64,000 nucleotides of DNA from Reinekea marinisedimentorum (GTDB lineage Bacteria; Pseudomonadota; Gammaproteobacteria; Pseudomonadales; Natronospirillaceae): the NCBI RefSeq assembly GCF_004341165.1, contig NZ_SLZR01000011.1:1-64000 (forward strand). Direction: 5' to 3'. The position numbers and the translations under genes are program-made. This document shows, piece after piece, positions 36,317 to 45,486 of the stretch. Each line of letters starts with the position of its first letter. The first letter of the stretch is position 1. A model generated the notes under the pieces. It ran no database searches. It was not told where the DNA came from and saw only the letters and a list, made by a program, of their open reading frames with translations.

Positions 36317-38494
36317 TTAATTATAAACGTGCGCTTTCAGCAAGCTTGGAATATCCAGAATCAGGGCTATACGCCCGTCCCCGGTTATGGTGGCGCCGGC
36401 TAAACCATCGGTTCCCTGCAGCATCTCACCAAGTGGTTTAATCACCACCTCTTCCTGACCAACCAGCTGATCAACCACAAAACCGACACTCTGAGTACCC
36501 ACTGTCACCACCACAACATGACCTTCAATGCGCTCACTGGCCACATGCGCTTTGTTATGGATGAGCCAGCGCTTCAGGTAATACAGCGGTATTGGCTTGC
36601 CCCGAACGAGCACAACTTCCTGACCATCAACAACATTGGTTTGTGACAGATCCAGGTGGAAAATTTCGTTCACGCTCACCAGCGGTAATGCAAATGCCTG
36701 ATCTTCCAACATCACCATAAGCGTCGGCATAATGGCCAGCGTTAACGGTACCTTAATACTGATAGTCGTGCCGACATTACGGGCCGATTCGATATCAATA
36801 GTTCCGTTCAGTTGTGATATTTTTGTTTTCACAACATCCATGCCGACACCCCGGCCGGATACATCGGAGATGACATCCTTGGTGCTGAAGCCGGGTGCGA
36901 AGATAAGGTTGAAGCATTCTTTATCCGTCAAACGGTCGGCAGCATCCTGATCCATCACTCCGCGGTTAACGGCAATGCTGCGCAGTTTATCCGGGTCCAT
37001 ACCGCTGCCATCGTCTTTGATGGTCAACAGAATATGATCACCTTCCTGCTCCGCCGAGAGAATGATTTTGCCAGTGCGCGGCTTGCCATTTTTTTCACGT
37101 ACATCTGGCTGCTCCACACCATGGTCAACCGAGTTGCGCACCAGGTGGACCAGTGGGTCGGCCAACGCGTCGACCAGATTTTTATCGAGATCGGTTTCTT
37201 CACCGACCAGCTCTAAAATGACTTCTTTTTTCAGGTTACGCGCTAAATCCCGCACAACCCGTGGGAAACGACCGAATACTTTTTTGATCGGCTGCATTCG
37301 GGTTTTCATCACCGACATTTGCAGATCAGCGGTCACCACATTCAGGTTGGCGACGGCTTTCTGCAGCGTTTCGTTTTCCAGCTCGGCCCCCAAACGAACC
37401 AGCCGGTTACGCACCAGAACCAGTTCACCCACCATATTCATGATGTCATCCAAACGCTGGGTATCTACCCGTACGGTTGCATCCTGAGTCGGTGGCTGGA
37501 CTTTTGCCGGAGCGGCAGCCGGTTTCTGTACCGCCTTTGCAGCAGGCGCTTCAGCCTTCACGGGTTTCACCGGCTGAGGTGCAGGTGTCGCCGGTGCAGC
37601 GGGCTTCGCAGCGGCGGGTGCCGCTTTTTTCGGTTCACTGGCGCCGGGAACAGCAAACTTGCCTTTGCCGTGCAACTGATCCAGCAGTGCCTCGAATTCT
37701 TCATCAGAAATTTCATCGCTGTCACCGCCAGACACAGCCGGTGTTACCGGCTCGGCTTTCGGGGCAGGCGTTTCACTGACGGGCGGAGCAGCCTTTGCTT
37801 CTTGCGGCGGAGCGGGGCTTGCAGACATCTTGCCTTTACCGTGAATCTGATCGAGCAATGCTTCAAATTCTTCATCAGTAATTTCATCATCACCGCCTGC
37901 GGCAACGATCGGTTCAGGCTCTGCGACGTCTTTTACAGCAGAAGGCGGCGAGATAGCATCCAGCAACTGCTCGAACTCTGCATCGGTAATGTCGTCACCG
38001 GGTACGCCTGTCTGTGCGGTCGCATCACTGGCAACAGCCTCGGCAACCGGGGTTTGTTCAGCAGCAGGCACGGGAACTTCCGGCTCGGCCGAATCTGTTT
38101 CTGCCGCCGGTTTTGCAAAATGATGCAGGCGCTCAATCAAATCATGATCTGCAGGTGTCAGAGGCTCGCCATTCTGAACATTGCCAAACATCTCATTAAC
38201 GGCATCCAATGCATTCAGAACATGGTCCATTAAATCAGCATCTACGGCGCGGTGGCCGTTGCGCAATGTATCGAATACGTTTTCCGCTGCATGACAGCAA
38301 TCGACCAACTCCGTAAGTTGCAAGAAGCCAGCACCACCTTTAACGGTATGAAAACCACGAAATATCGCATTCAGTAAATCTTTGTCATCAGGCGTATTTT
38401 CCAGTGTAACCAGCTGCTCTGAGAGCTGTTCCAGAATTTCGCCTGCTTCGACAAGAAAGTCCTGAAGGATTTCGTCATCCGCCTCGAAGCCCAT
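36317..38494 (-). CDS. cheA: Chemotaxis histidine kinase CheA
   Basis: The central kinase, 725 residues. P1: phosphorylated His49 in FRGFHTVKGGAGFLQL. A long low-complexity linker (about 130-340) rich in Pro, Ala and Glu follows. P3 dimer helices (about 345-405) and P4 kinase (LVDALADPLVHLVRNSVDHGVE, DDGSGMD, GRGVGMDVVKTKI) follow, and P5 (about 590-720) is CheW-like. The linker holds three copies of an acidic motif, (E)I(S/T)DEEFEALLDQ(I/L)HGKGK, at about 167-180 (partial), 202-222 and 259-280. Such motifs are likely docking sites. Confidence 0.96.
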   Translation of the reverse strand: MGFEADDEILQDFLVEAGEILEQLSEQLVTLENTPDDKDLLNAIFRGFHTVKGGAGFLQLTELVDCCHAAENVFDTLRNGHRAVDADLMDHVLNALDAVNEMFGNVQNGEPLTPADHDLIERLHHFAKPAAETDSAEPEVPVPAAEQTPVAEAVASDATAQTGVPGDDITDAEFEQLLDAISPPSAVKDVAEPEPIVAAGGDDEITDEEFEALLDQIHGKGKMSASPAPPQEAKAAPPVSETPAPKAEPVTPAVSGGDSDEISDEEFEALLDQLHGKGKFAVPGASEPKKAAPAAAKPAAPATPAPQPVKPVKAEAPAAKAVQKPAAAPAKVQPPTQDATVRVDTQRLDDIMNMVGELVLVRNRLVRLGAELENETLQKAVANLNVVTADLQMSVMKTRMQPIKKVFGRFPRVVRDLARNLKKEVILELVGEETDLDKNLVDALADPLVHLVRNSVDHGVEQPDVREKNGKPRTGKIILSAEQEGDHILLTIKDDGSGMDPDKLRSIAVNRGVMDQDAADRLTDKECFNLIFAPGFSTKDVISDVSGRGVGMDVVKTKISQLNGTIDIESARNVGTTISIKVPLTLAIMPTLMVMLEDQAFALPLVSVNEIFHLDLSQTNVVDGQEVVLVRGKPIPLYYLKRWLIHNKAHVASERIEGHVVVVTVGTQSVGFVVDQLVGQEEVVIKPLGEMLQGTDGLAGATITGDGRIALILDIPSLLKAHVYN

Positions 38495-38506
38495 AGTTTG
38501 TGCCCC

Positions 38507-39406
38507 TTAAAAACCTAAACTAGATAAAAGATCGTCTACATCATCCTGGCTGGCCATCACATCTTCTTTTTCTTTATCAACCTGTGGGCCATGGCCTTTC
38601 ATATTCATATCGGCCGCTTTAGCCGGATCTTCACCACTGGTGGCAATTCCAGTAATAGCCTCAACCTGACTGGCCATATAAACCAGATCTACCAGGCTGG
38701 CTTCAACCTCTTTAACCAGTGAGGTCACCTTATTGATAACCTGCCCGGTTAAATCCTGAAAATCCTGAGCCAGCAGAATATCGGTCATGTTGGCCGACAG
38801 TTTATTGCTGTCAGTATCCAGAGATTTGAAATAGTCATCTAACCGCCAGTACAACGCCCGGAACTCATCCGGCGTCATATCGCGCTGCACCAGACGCTCC
38901 CACTCTTTTTTCAGCTCGGCGGCTTCCTGTTTCAGGTTATCTGCAATGGGCAGACTTTCTTCAACCAGATCGAGTGTTTTATTGGCAGCGTTCTCTGTCA
39001 GTTGCACGACATAATCCAACCGGTCTGTGGCATCGGTTATCTCAGACGATGTTTCAGTTTTGGTATCGATCTGAAAATTGGTTATGGCACTGTGCAGCGC
39101 ACGAGTCAGCCGGCCAACTTCCTGATACAGACCTTTATCACGCACATTCTGCATTTCCTGCAGATCTTTCAGAGCAGACTGATGATCACCGTCTGCAATG
39201 TTGTTATATAAGTCAAACGCCTTAATGCGAAGCGCTTCCATGACGTCTGCTTCATCCGGTAAATCCGGAGTACGCGCCTGTTGCAATTGAGCCAGTACAC
39301 CAACAGCTGCTTCTATGTTCCCGGTATCGACGTGCTCTAATAAGATCGAGGCCTGCTCTTTCAGAAGACCGACGAACTCATCCGAGACGTGAGTGATATC
39401 ACTCAT
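38507..39406 (-). CDS. cheZ: CheY-P phosphatase CheZ
   Basis: CheZ speeds dephosphorylation of CheY-P. The helical protein has 299 residues, longer than the 214 of E. coli because of an N-terminal extension of about 85 residues. The active region LLAQDFQDLTGQVINKV contains the catalytic Asp/Gln (QDFQDLTGQ). The C-terminal CheY-binding peptide is VDDLLSSLGF. It lies between cheY and cheA. Confidence 0.95.
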   Translation of the reverse strand: MSDITHVSDEFVGLLKEQASILLEHVDTGNIEAAVGVLAQLQQARTPDLPDEADVMEALRIKAFDLYNNIADGDHQSALKDLQEMQNVRDKGLYQEVGRLTRALHSAITNFQIDTKTETSSEITDATDRLDYVVQLTENAANKTLDLVEESLPIADNLKQEAAELKKEWERLVQRDMTPDEFRALYWRLDDYFKSLDTDSNKLSANMTDILLAQDFQDLTGQVINKVTSLVKEVEASLVDLVYMASQVEAITGIATSGEDPAKAADMNMKGHGPQVDKEKEDVMASQDDVDDLLSSLGF

Positions 39407-39430
39407 ATTGCCCCCTCGCGTTCAGTCTAA

Positions 39431-39817
39431 CTAGCCTTCCACGCGCTCAAATATTTTTTCTATTTTTTCTTTAAGTGCCGCTGCAGTAAAAGGTTTTACG
39501 ACATAACCATTCACACCGGCCTGAGCTGCTGCGACGATTTGATCGCGCTTTGCTTCCGCAGTAACCATCAGTACAGGAATACCCTTCAGGCGCTCATCGG
39601 CCCGAATTTTCTGCAAGAGCTCAATACCGGTCATGCCGGGCATATTCCAGTCAGTGACAACAAAATCGAAATCGCCACTTTGCAACATCGGCCATGCCGT
39701 TGTGCCATCGTCCGCTTCGTGAGTATTGGTAAATCCCAGATCCCGCAGAAGATTCTTAACAATGCGACGCATTGTTGAAAAATCGTCGACGACCAGAATT
39801 TTCATATTTTTATCCAA
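39431..39817 (-). CDS. cheY: Chemotaxis response regulator CheY
   Basis: CheY-P binds the motor switch and reverses rotation. The 128-residue single receiver domain has [24 protein letters not shown], phospho-site [18 protein letters not shown] and VVKPFTA. The start is a TTG at 39817, chosen because a full AGGAGG lies five bases upstream; the next in-frame ATG (39805) has none. It is the first gene of the FliA-driven cluster. Confidence 0.96.
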   Translation of the reverse strand: MDKNMKILVVDDFSTMRRIVKNLLRDLGFTNTHEADDGTTAWPMLQSGDFDFVVTDWNMPGMTGIELLQKIRADERLKGIPVLMVTAEAKRDQIVAAAQAGVNGYVVKPFTAAALKEKIEKIFERVEG

Positions 39818-40010
39818 GATGACCTCCTATAGCCTTATCCGGACAATAACTGCTTTATTCATAATAGACCGTGCTACGGTGCTATCCACTATTTTAGATG
39901 TTTCCCCTGCCTGCCATTAAGGCGAAGCGCAAGCTGATGAACATCGTTCAATCAGCGAAAGAAAAATTTGCGCGCAGGGTAACATTAATTGACCGTCTCA
40001 GCTTCTGCCT

Positions 40011-40037
40011 TTATCGGCCATTTTTTAGGAATATTTA
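40011..40037 (-). promoter_or_regulatory. FliA (sigma-28) promoter of the cheY-cheW cluster
   Basis: On the minus strand: TAAA, 15 bases, GCCGATAA, an exact FliA consensus. It starts 34 bp after the fliA stop and lies about 195 bp upstream of cheY. The rest of the gap (39818-40010) holds no gene. It would make cheYZAB-motCD-parCP-cheW late genes. Confidence 0.88.
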
Positions 40038-40070
40038 TGAATAAACAGAAAAAATAAATAAACGATCAAT

Positions 40071-40808
40071 TTATGTCCAGTCACGCATTTTGGCGCGTAA
40101 CCTCATTGTCGCCTGGGAATGAATTTGACTCACCCGTGATTCACTGACATCCAACACCGCTCCAATTTCTTTCAGGTTCAGCTCTTCATCGTAGTACAAG
40201 GAAAGTACCAACTGCTCGCGCTCAGGCAATGCGCGGATAGCATCGGCAAGCTGAGTGTTCATCTGATCGTTTTGATGACCTGAATGCGGTGCGGCTTCTT
40301 CGGTGACAGCAGGCTGGGGATCGTGAACATCAGCATTGTTGTTTTCAATCAGCTCTTCAAAGCTGAACAATCTGGAGCCTTGGGTATCTTTCAGCAGCGA
40401 ATAATATTCCTGCAATGGAATGCCCAGCTCTTCTGCCACTTCCTGATCGCTGGCATCGCGGCCTTCACGCATTTCAATGGTGTGTATTGCTTCGGATATC
40501 CGCCGGGAATTACGGTGAACACTGCGGGGTACCCAATCGCCCTTGCGGATTTCATCGAGCATGGAACCACGAATACGGATGCCAGCATAGGTTTCAAAAC
40601 TGGCACCCTTTGAGTAATCGTAATTGCTTGCCGCTTCAAATAAGCCAATCATGCCGGACTGCACCAGATCGTCCAACTGGACACTTTCCGGCAAGCGGGC
40701 CAGCAGGTGATGAGCAATGCGCTTAACAAGCACACCGTACTGTTCGACCAGCTGTTGATAATCTACTTTTGGTTGCGTGTCATACATGCTGTAACTCTGC
40801 GCAGACAT
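40071..40808 (-). CDS. fliA: Flagellar sigma factor FliA (sigma-28)
   Basis: FliA directs RNA polymerase to late flagellar promoters and is held inactive by FlgM. The protein (about 245 residues) has sigma region 2 (LPESVQLDDLVQSGMIGLFEAASNYDYSKGASFETYAGIRIRGSMLDEIR), region 3 and region 4 (LPEREQLVLSLYYDEELNLKEIGAVLDVSESRVSQIHSQA). The ATG at 40808 has GGGAG nine bases upstream and begins one base after the fleN stop, so the two are coupled. Confidence 0.96.
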   Translation of the reverse strand: MSAQSYSMYDTQPKVDYQQLVEQYGVLVKRIAHHLLARLPESVQLDDLVQSGMIGLFEAASNYDYSKGASFETYAGIRIRGSMLDEIRKGDWVPRSVHRNSRRISEAIHTIEMREGRDASDQEVAEELGIPLQEYYSLLKDTQGSRLFSFEELIENNNADVHDPQPAVTEEAAPHSGHQNDQMNTQLADAIRALPEREQLVLSLYYDEELNLKEIGAVLDVSESRVSQIHSQATMRLRAKMRDWT

Positions 40809-40809
40809 T

Positions 40810-41634
40810 TCAGGCAGCTCCCGCGCCCTGAATGAGCCTTTCAACAAAAAATTCCAGGTTACCTTTGGGTGTACTCGGTAACGGCCATGTCACTACTTTT
40901 TGTGCCAGAGCGCGGTAGGCAGAAGCGGCCGCAGAACGCGGGTAGGCCTCCAGTACGGCTTTCTGTCGCTGTACAGATTTACGCACGCAGTCGTCCATTG
41001 GAATGGAACCACCATACTGCAGCGAAACATCCAGAAAGCGATCGGTCACTTTCACCAACTTATTAAACAGTTGCTGACCGTCTTTGGCAGACCTCACCAT
41101 ATTGGAAACCATACGGAAACGGTTCATACGGCAGTCGCGGTTCAATACTTTTATCAAAGCATAGGCATCGGTAATAGACGTCGGCTCGTCGGTGACCACA
41201 ACAATGGCCTCTTGAGCCGCACGCACAAAGCTGGTTACGGTTTTGGAAATGCCGGCAGCGGTATCGACAATAAGCACATCAATAAAATCAGCTAACTCGC
41301 TGAATGCGGTAATAATACCGGCGTGCTCTATTTCACCCAGGTTGGCCATCTGCTGAGTGCCGGATGCCGCCGGAATAATCTTAATGCCGGCCGGGCCTTC
41401 AACCATAATATCGGCCAGCTGCGCTTCGCCTCTCAGCACATCACTGATGTTTTTGTTTACTGAAAGTCCGAGCAGAATATCAAGATTTGCAAGCCCTAAG
41501 TCTGCGTCGAGAATAACAACCCGCTTGCCCAACTCAGCGAGACCAATCGCCAGGTTCACGGATACATTGCTTTTTCCCACGCCACCTTTACCACCGGTGA
41601 CGGCAACTACCTGTACAGGGTTCAAATTATTCAT
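40810..41634 (-). CDS. fleN: Flagellar number regulator FleN (FlhG), MinD-like ATPase
   Basis: FleN limits the number of polar flagella, in Pseudomonas by inhibiting the master regulator FleQ. The 274-residue protein has the deviant Walker A GGKGGVGKS (14-22), VILDADLGLANLDILLG and IVDTAAGISKTVTSF. It lies between flhF and fliA, the classical polar-flagellum order. Confidence 0.95.
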   Translation of the reverse strand: MNNLNPVQVVAVTGGKGGVGKSNVSVNLAIGLAELGKRVVILDADLGLANLDILLGLSVNKNISDVLRGEAQLADIMVEGPAGIKIIPAASGTQQMANLGEIEHAGIITAFSELADFIDVLIVDTAAGISKTVTSFVRAAQEAIVVVTDEPTSITDAYALIKVLNRDCRMNRFRMVSNMVRSAKDGQQLFNKLVKVTDRFLDVSLQYGGSIPMDDCVRKSVQRQKAVLEAYPRSAAASAYRALAQKVVTWPLPSTPKGNLEFFVERLIQGAGAA

Positions 41635-41762
41635 TACCTATTTCCTCGATTCACCCCAGTATAGATCAGCCTTGAAAATTTGCAGTCACACAAGACTAAA
41701 TAAGCTACTGATCTGAATACGATTTCTATTACTTTTAATTATGTTCGAATCTGCCCGGCAGT

Positions 41763-43103
41763 TTACCCTGCCGTTGCCAGTTGCGCCGGTTCTTTTTTCA
41801 GCGCATCCAACAGCCGGCTGATCAAAGCGCGGGCGTCCGCTTTTTCGATATCCTGCGGAATATTCTGCCCGGTGGTACAGAACCAGACCGGCCAGCTGTT
41901 TCGCAGAACCGGCTCAATAACACTGCCGAAACTGGCTGATTCATCCAACTTAGAAAGCACAACCGCAGCAAACGCCTTGCGGGCATGCAGACCAATAAAC
42001 TGATTCACCGAAGCGCTGTGCATATTTGACGGCAATACCAGCAGAGTCCGCAGCTGATTGCGCAAGGCAGTATCTTCCATCAGATTATTCCAGTGTGCGA
42101 TCGCCGGGCGACTGCCGCTGGTATCGATTAGCACCAGGCGCTTTTCGCTCAGTTGCGCCAACGTTTCCTGCAGCGAATCGTGCTCGGTTAAGGCATGGAA
42201 TTCAATCCCCAGTATATCGGCAACAGAATTAAGAATTTCCTGACCGCCAACCTGAAACCAATCCAGGGAGACCAGGGCGACCGATTCCGCACCATGATCA
42301 CGAACGGCATGGGCAGCCAGCTTAGCAATCGTCGTCGATTTGCCGGCACCGGTTGGCCCGGTTAACGCAAAGACGCCTCCGTTGTCGAACGGTTCATAAA
42401 TTGGCGTTGGAATAGCCGACGCAAGCCGGGACATGGTTTTGCGCCAGTTGGTTTCGATGGCTTCCTCTTTATCAAATTGAGCCAGCAGCTTACGGGTCAA
42501 CCGACCGCTGAAACCCAACGTGTGCAACCTGGCTTCCAGTCGCTCGTACTGCGGGGAGATATCCGTGACCACCGCCGGCTCGCGCAACTGTTCAGCCTGG
42601 GCTTTGAGCATATCCTTGAGCCCGTCAATTTCCCGACGCAGCATGGAAATATCAGATTGCACTGCGGCTTGCTCCACTGGCGGGGTTGCTGCAGCCGGCG
42701 CTGGTTTTTTTGCAGGCTGTTTAGGCGCCTGCACGGCGGCCTTAGTCATAGAGCGCACATCGGCGGTAATACGGGTATTTAGGTATGGCTGCTTTACGGT
42801 GGCATGAGGCTCAAAGGCCTGAGTGTTTTTATCTGACATGGCGGCAAACAGCTGCTTCATGGTTTCGCTGTCGAGCTGCGGTGCAGGCTGATCGGGCTCA
42901 GCCTTAATAATGTCTGATTCCTGCTGATCCACAGGCTGGCTTTCCAGAAAGAGTTCGTATTCCGCTTCGTCAACACCGGCAACGATTTCCAGTCCATTGG
43001 CCAGCCGCCGGTTAGAAAGAATAACCGCCTCCGGGCCCAGGGTTTCGCTGATGGTTTTTAACCCGGCCTGCATGTTTCCGGCTGTGAATCGTTTTATCTT
43101 CAT
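41763..43103 (-). CDS. flhF: Flagellar biosynthesis GTPase FlhF
   Basis: FlhF is an SRP-type GTPase that places the flagellum at the cell pole. The 446-residue protein has an N-terminal B domain (MKIKRFTAGNMQAGLKTI), a variable linker rich in Pro/Ala (about 105-150), an N domain and a G domain with GPTGAGKSTTIAKLA (249-263), VSLDWFQVGG, LIDTSGSRP and LSKLDE. It follows flhA by 31 bp. Confidence 0.95.
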   Translation of the reverse strand: MKIKRFTAGNMQAGLKTISETLGPEAVILSNRRLANGLEIVAGVDEAEYELFLESQPVDQQESDIIKAEPDQPAPQLDSETMKQLFAAMSDKNTQAFEPHATVKQPYLNTRITADVRSMTKAAVQAPKQPAKKPAPAAATPPVEQAAVQSDISMLRREIDGLKDMLKAQAEQLREPAVVTDISPQYERLEARLHTLGFSGRLTRKLLAQFDKEEAIETNWRKTMSRLASAIPTPIYEPFDNGGVFALTGPTGAGKSTTIAKLAAHAVRDHGAESVALVSLDWFQVGGQEILNSVADILGIEFHALTEHDSLQETLAQLSEKRLVLIDTSGSRPAIAHWNNLMEDTALRNQLRTLLVLPSNMHSASVNQFIGLHARKAFAAVVLSKLDESASFGSVIEPVLRNSWPVWFCTTGQNIPQDIEKADARALISRLLDALKKEPAQLATAG

Positions 43104-43134
43104 GGATCGCTCCTCATTGCCTTAATGGTTTGCT

Positions 43135-45363
43135 TTATTGGCCACCAACGCTGGCAACAATGGTTATATGCTTGTTATCGGGTATTTCCTGAAAACTCAG
43201 CACTTTTAAATTCTTCACACCGTGTCTGACGAACCGGGCCAGCAGCATGCGTAGTGCCGCCGGCACAAGCAGAATGGCGGGTTTCCCCTCGGCATCCAGC
43301 TTTTGAACCATTTCTCCGAGTGACTGCTGCAGGCGCTCTGCCATTCCTGGCTCCAGCGCCACACTGTCAAGATTTCCATCAGATCCGGCCTGCTGAACTG
43401 TTTTGTGCAACAACTGTTCCAAACCGCGATCCAATGTCACCACCGGAATTTCTTTTTCATTGCCGACGATTCGCTGAACAATCATTCTTGAAAGACCCAT
43501 ACGTGCGGCGTTCGTCAACACGCCAATATCCTGGGTCTTCGGCTGTATATTGGTGATCGCCTCGGCAATGGTGCGCATGTCTTTGATTGGTACCTCTTCA
43601 ATCAACAGGTTCTGCAGCACCTTCAGCAACAGGCTCAGCGTCAAAGTATTGGGCACCAGCTCTTCGGCCAGTTTGGGGGAGTGATTGGACAGCAGATCCA
43701 GCATTTTCTGAACTTCTTCGTGACCGAGTAATTCATAGGCATGCTGTGAGAGCACATGGTTGACGTGGGTTGCGACCACGGTACTGGTATCGACCACGGT
43801 ATAGCCCAGGGTTTGAGCTTTATCTTTTTCTGTCGGGCTGATCCAAATAGCCTCCAGGCCGAAGGCCGGGTCTTTGGTTTTAATACCGTCGAGCGGACCG
43901 AACACCTGGCCGGGGTTGATCGCCAGTTCTCTGTCGGTATAAACCTCGCCCTCTGCCACGCCGACCCCCATCAACGTCAATTGATAGGCATTGGGCATAA
44001 GATCGAGGTTGTCGCGGATATGAATGGACGGGATCAGGAAGCCCTGCTCCTGAGAAAGTTTTTTACGAATGCCTTTTATGCGCCCAAGCAGCGCGCCACC
44101 CTGAGAGCGATCCACCAGCGGAATCAGCCGGTAGCCCACTTCAAGGCCAATAATATCGACTGGCTGAACGTCATCCCAGCTGAGCTCTTTGGTTTCCATC
44201 GGCGGTGGAGCCTTAGGCGGAGCGCCTTCGCCAGGCTTTTTACCCCGCTCGCCGCGCTTCAGCGATGGAGCTTCGGCCGGCAATGCCTTCATCGGCAAAA
44301 TGGTTTCCCCCGCGTCTGTACGCTCTTTGAGAATAATCAGCAGCGCCCCAATACCGGCAGCGGCAGACAGACTCAAAAACACAAAGTGCGGCATGCCCGG
44401 CAACACCCCCATAACGAACAGCACAAAGCTGGTAATCGCCAGGGCACGGGGCGTTGCAAACATCTGGCTGACAATTTGATCGCCCATTTCACCGCTGGAT
44501 GAGTTGCGGGTCACCATAATGGCGGCCGCCACCGAGAGCAGCAGCGAAGGAATCTGTGCAACCAGACCGTCACCGATGGTCAGCAAGGCATATTTCTGAA
44601 CAGCATCGGCAAACTCTAGGTTGTGCTGCATCATTCCGATAATCAATCCACCAATGATGTTGATCACCAGAATCAGAATGCCGGCCACAGCGTCACCGCG
44701 CACAAACTTCGAGGCACCGTCCATTGAACCGTAGAAATCGGCTTCCTGCGCGATTTCAGCACGACGGGTTTTTGCCGTATCGGCATCAATCAGGCCTGCA
44801 TTGAGGTCGGCATCGATCGCCATCTGCTTACCGGGCATGGCATCCAGGGTAAAGCGGGCACTCACTTCAGAGACACGACCGGCACCCTTGGTGACCACCA
44901 CGAAGTTGATGATCATCAGAATCGCGAACACCACCAGCCCCACAGCGTAGTTACCGCCAATCAGCACTTCACCAAACGACTGAATCACCTTACCGGCGGC
45001 ATCACCACCTTCATGGCCATACATTAAGACAACACGCGTGGAGGCAACGTTGAGCGACAGACGCATCAGCGTTGCCACCAGAAGAATGCTGGGGAATACG
45101 GCAAAGTCGAGCGGCCGCAACACATAAATGGCCACCAGCAGCACCACGATAGATAGCGCGATATTGAAGGTAAAGAAGGTGTCCAGCAGCAGCGTTGGTA
45201 CTGGCAGGGTCATTAAACCCAACAGCAGCAGCAACATAATTGGCACACCCATTAGCCGCTGCCCAGCCGCCTTAGCGCTGTGCCCGGTGCCTTTTAATAC
45301 TGCCTGACCATCTACATTGCGCAGTTGAGATCCTGCGGTGCGAAAGTTATCTAATAGCGCCAT
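43135..45363 (-). CDS. flhA: Flagellar export gate protein FlhA
   Basis: FlhA is the main export-gate component of the flagellar type III secretion system. The 742-residue protein has about eight membrane helices in the first 360 residues, with the FHIPEP-family signature region RLSLNVASTRVVL and the loop AGRVSEVSARFTLDAMPGKQMAIDADLNAGLI. The cytoplasmic domain follows (about 385-740) with VDIIGLEVGYRLIPLVD and LTLMGVGVAEGEVYTDRELAINPG. It has about 40 extra residues before the first helix. First gene of the flhA-flhF-fleN-fliA group. Confidence 0.96.
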   Translation of the reverse strand: MALLDNFRTAGSQLRNVDGQAVLKGTGHSAKAAGQRLMGVPIMLLLLLGLMTLPVPTLLLDTFFTFNIALSIVVLLVAIYVLRPLDFAVFPSILLVATLMRLSLNVASTRVVLMYGHEGGDAAGKVIQSFGEVLIGGNYAVGLVVFAILMIINFVVVTKGAGRVSEVSARFTLDAMPGKQMAIDADLNAGLIDADTAKTRRAEIAQEADFYGSMDGASKFVRGDAVAGILILVINIIGGLIIGMMQHNLEFADAVQKYALLTIGDGLVAQIPSLLLSVAAAIMVTRNSSSGEMGDQIVSQMFATPRALAITSFVLFVMGVLPGMPHFVFLSLSAAAGIGALLIILKERTDAGETILPMKALPAEAPSLKRGERGKKPGEGAPPKAPPPMETKELSWDDVQPVDIIGLEVGYRLIPLVDRSQGGALLGRIKGIRKKLSQEQGFLIPSIHIRDNLDLMPNAYQLTLMGVGVAEGEVYTDRELAINPGQVFGPLDGIKTKDPAFGLEAIWISPTEKDKAQTLGYTVVDTSTVVATHVNHVLSQHAYELLGHEEVQKMLDLLSNHSPKLAEELVPNTLTLSLLLKVLQNLLIEEVPIKDMRTIAEAITNIQPKTQDIGVLTNAARMGLSRMIVQRIVGNEKEIPVVTLDRGLEQLLHKTVQQAGSDGNLDSVALEPGMAERLQQSLGEMVQKLDAEGKPAILLVPAALRMLLARFVRHGVKNLKVLSFQEIPDNKHITIVASVGGQ

Positions 45364-45405
45364 TCGTCAATTTTCTGTCAAATAATTATCACTAAAGGGT
45401 GCATC

Positions 45406-45420
45406 GCAAAGATCAGGCCA
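45406..45420 (-). promoter_or_regulatory. Sigma-54-like promoter of flhA-flhF-fleN-fliA
   Basis: On the minus strand: TGGCCT-GATCT-TTGC. The invariant GG and GC are correctly spaced, and two of the less conserved bases differ from TGGCAC-N5-TTGC. It lies 43 bp upstream of flhA and directly after the terminator of the previous gene. Confidence 0.65.
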
Positions 45421-45451
45421 AAAAAAACCGGCGCTCCAAACGGAGGGCCGG
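45420..45451 (-). terminator. Terminator of the acyl-CoA ligase gene
   Basis: On the minus strand a long G/C-rich stem (CCGGC + CTCC pairing with GGAG + GCCGG, one mismatch on each side, loop GTTT) is followed by eight T. It is 35 bp after the stop of the acyl-CoA ligase gene and insulates it from flhA. Confidence 0.9.
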
Positions 45452-45486
45452 CCAGCAGGCACCTGTGTGCAGTTTCTTTGGTTAAA

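Noticed and set aside
37319-38233. 304-codon open frame antisense to cheA
   Set aside because: It is opposite the Pro/Ala/Glu-rich CheA linker, whose codon bias leaves the reverse frame open; the product is a Cys/Arg-rich artefact.
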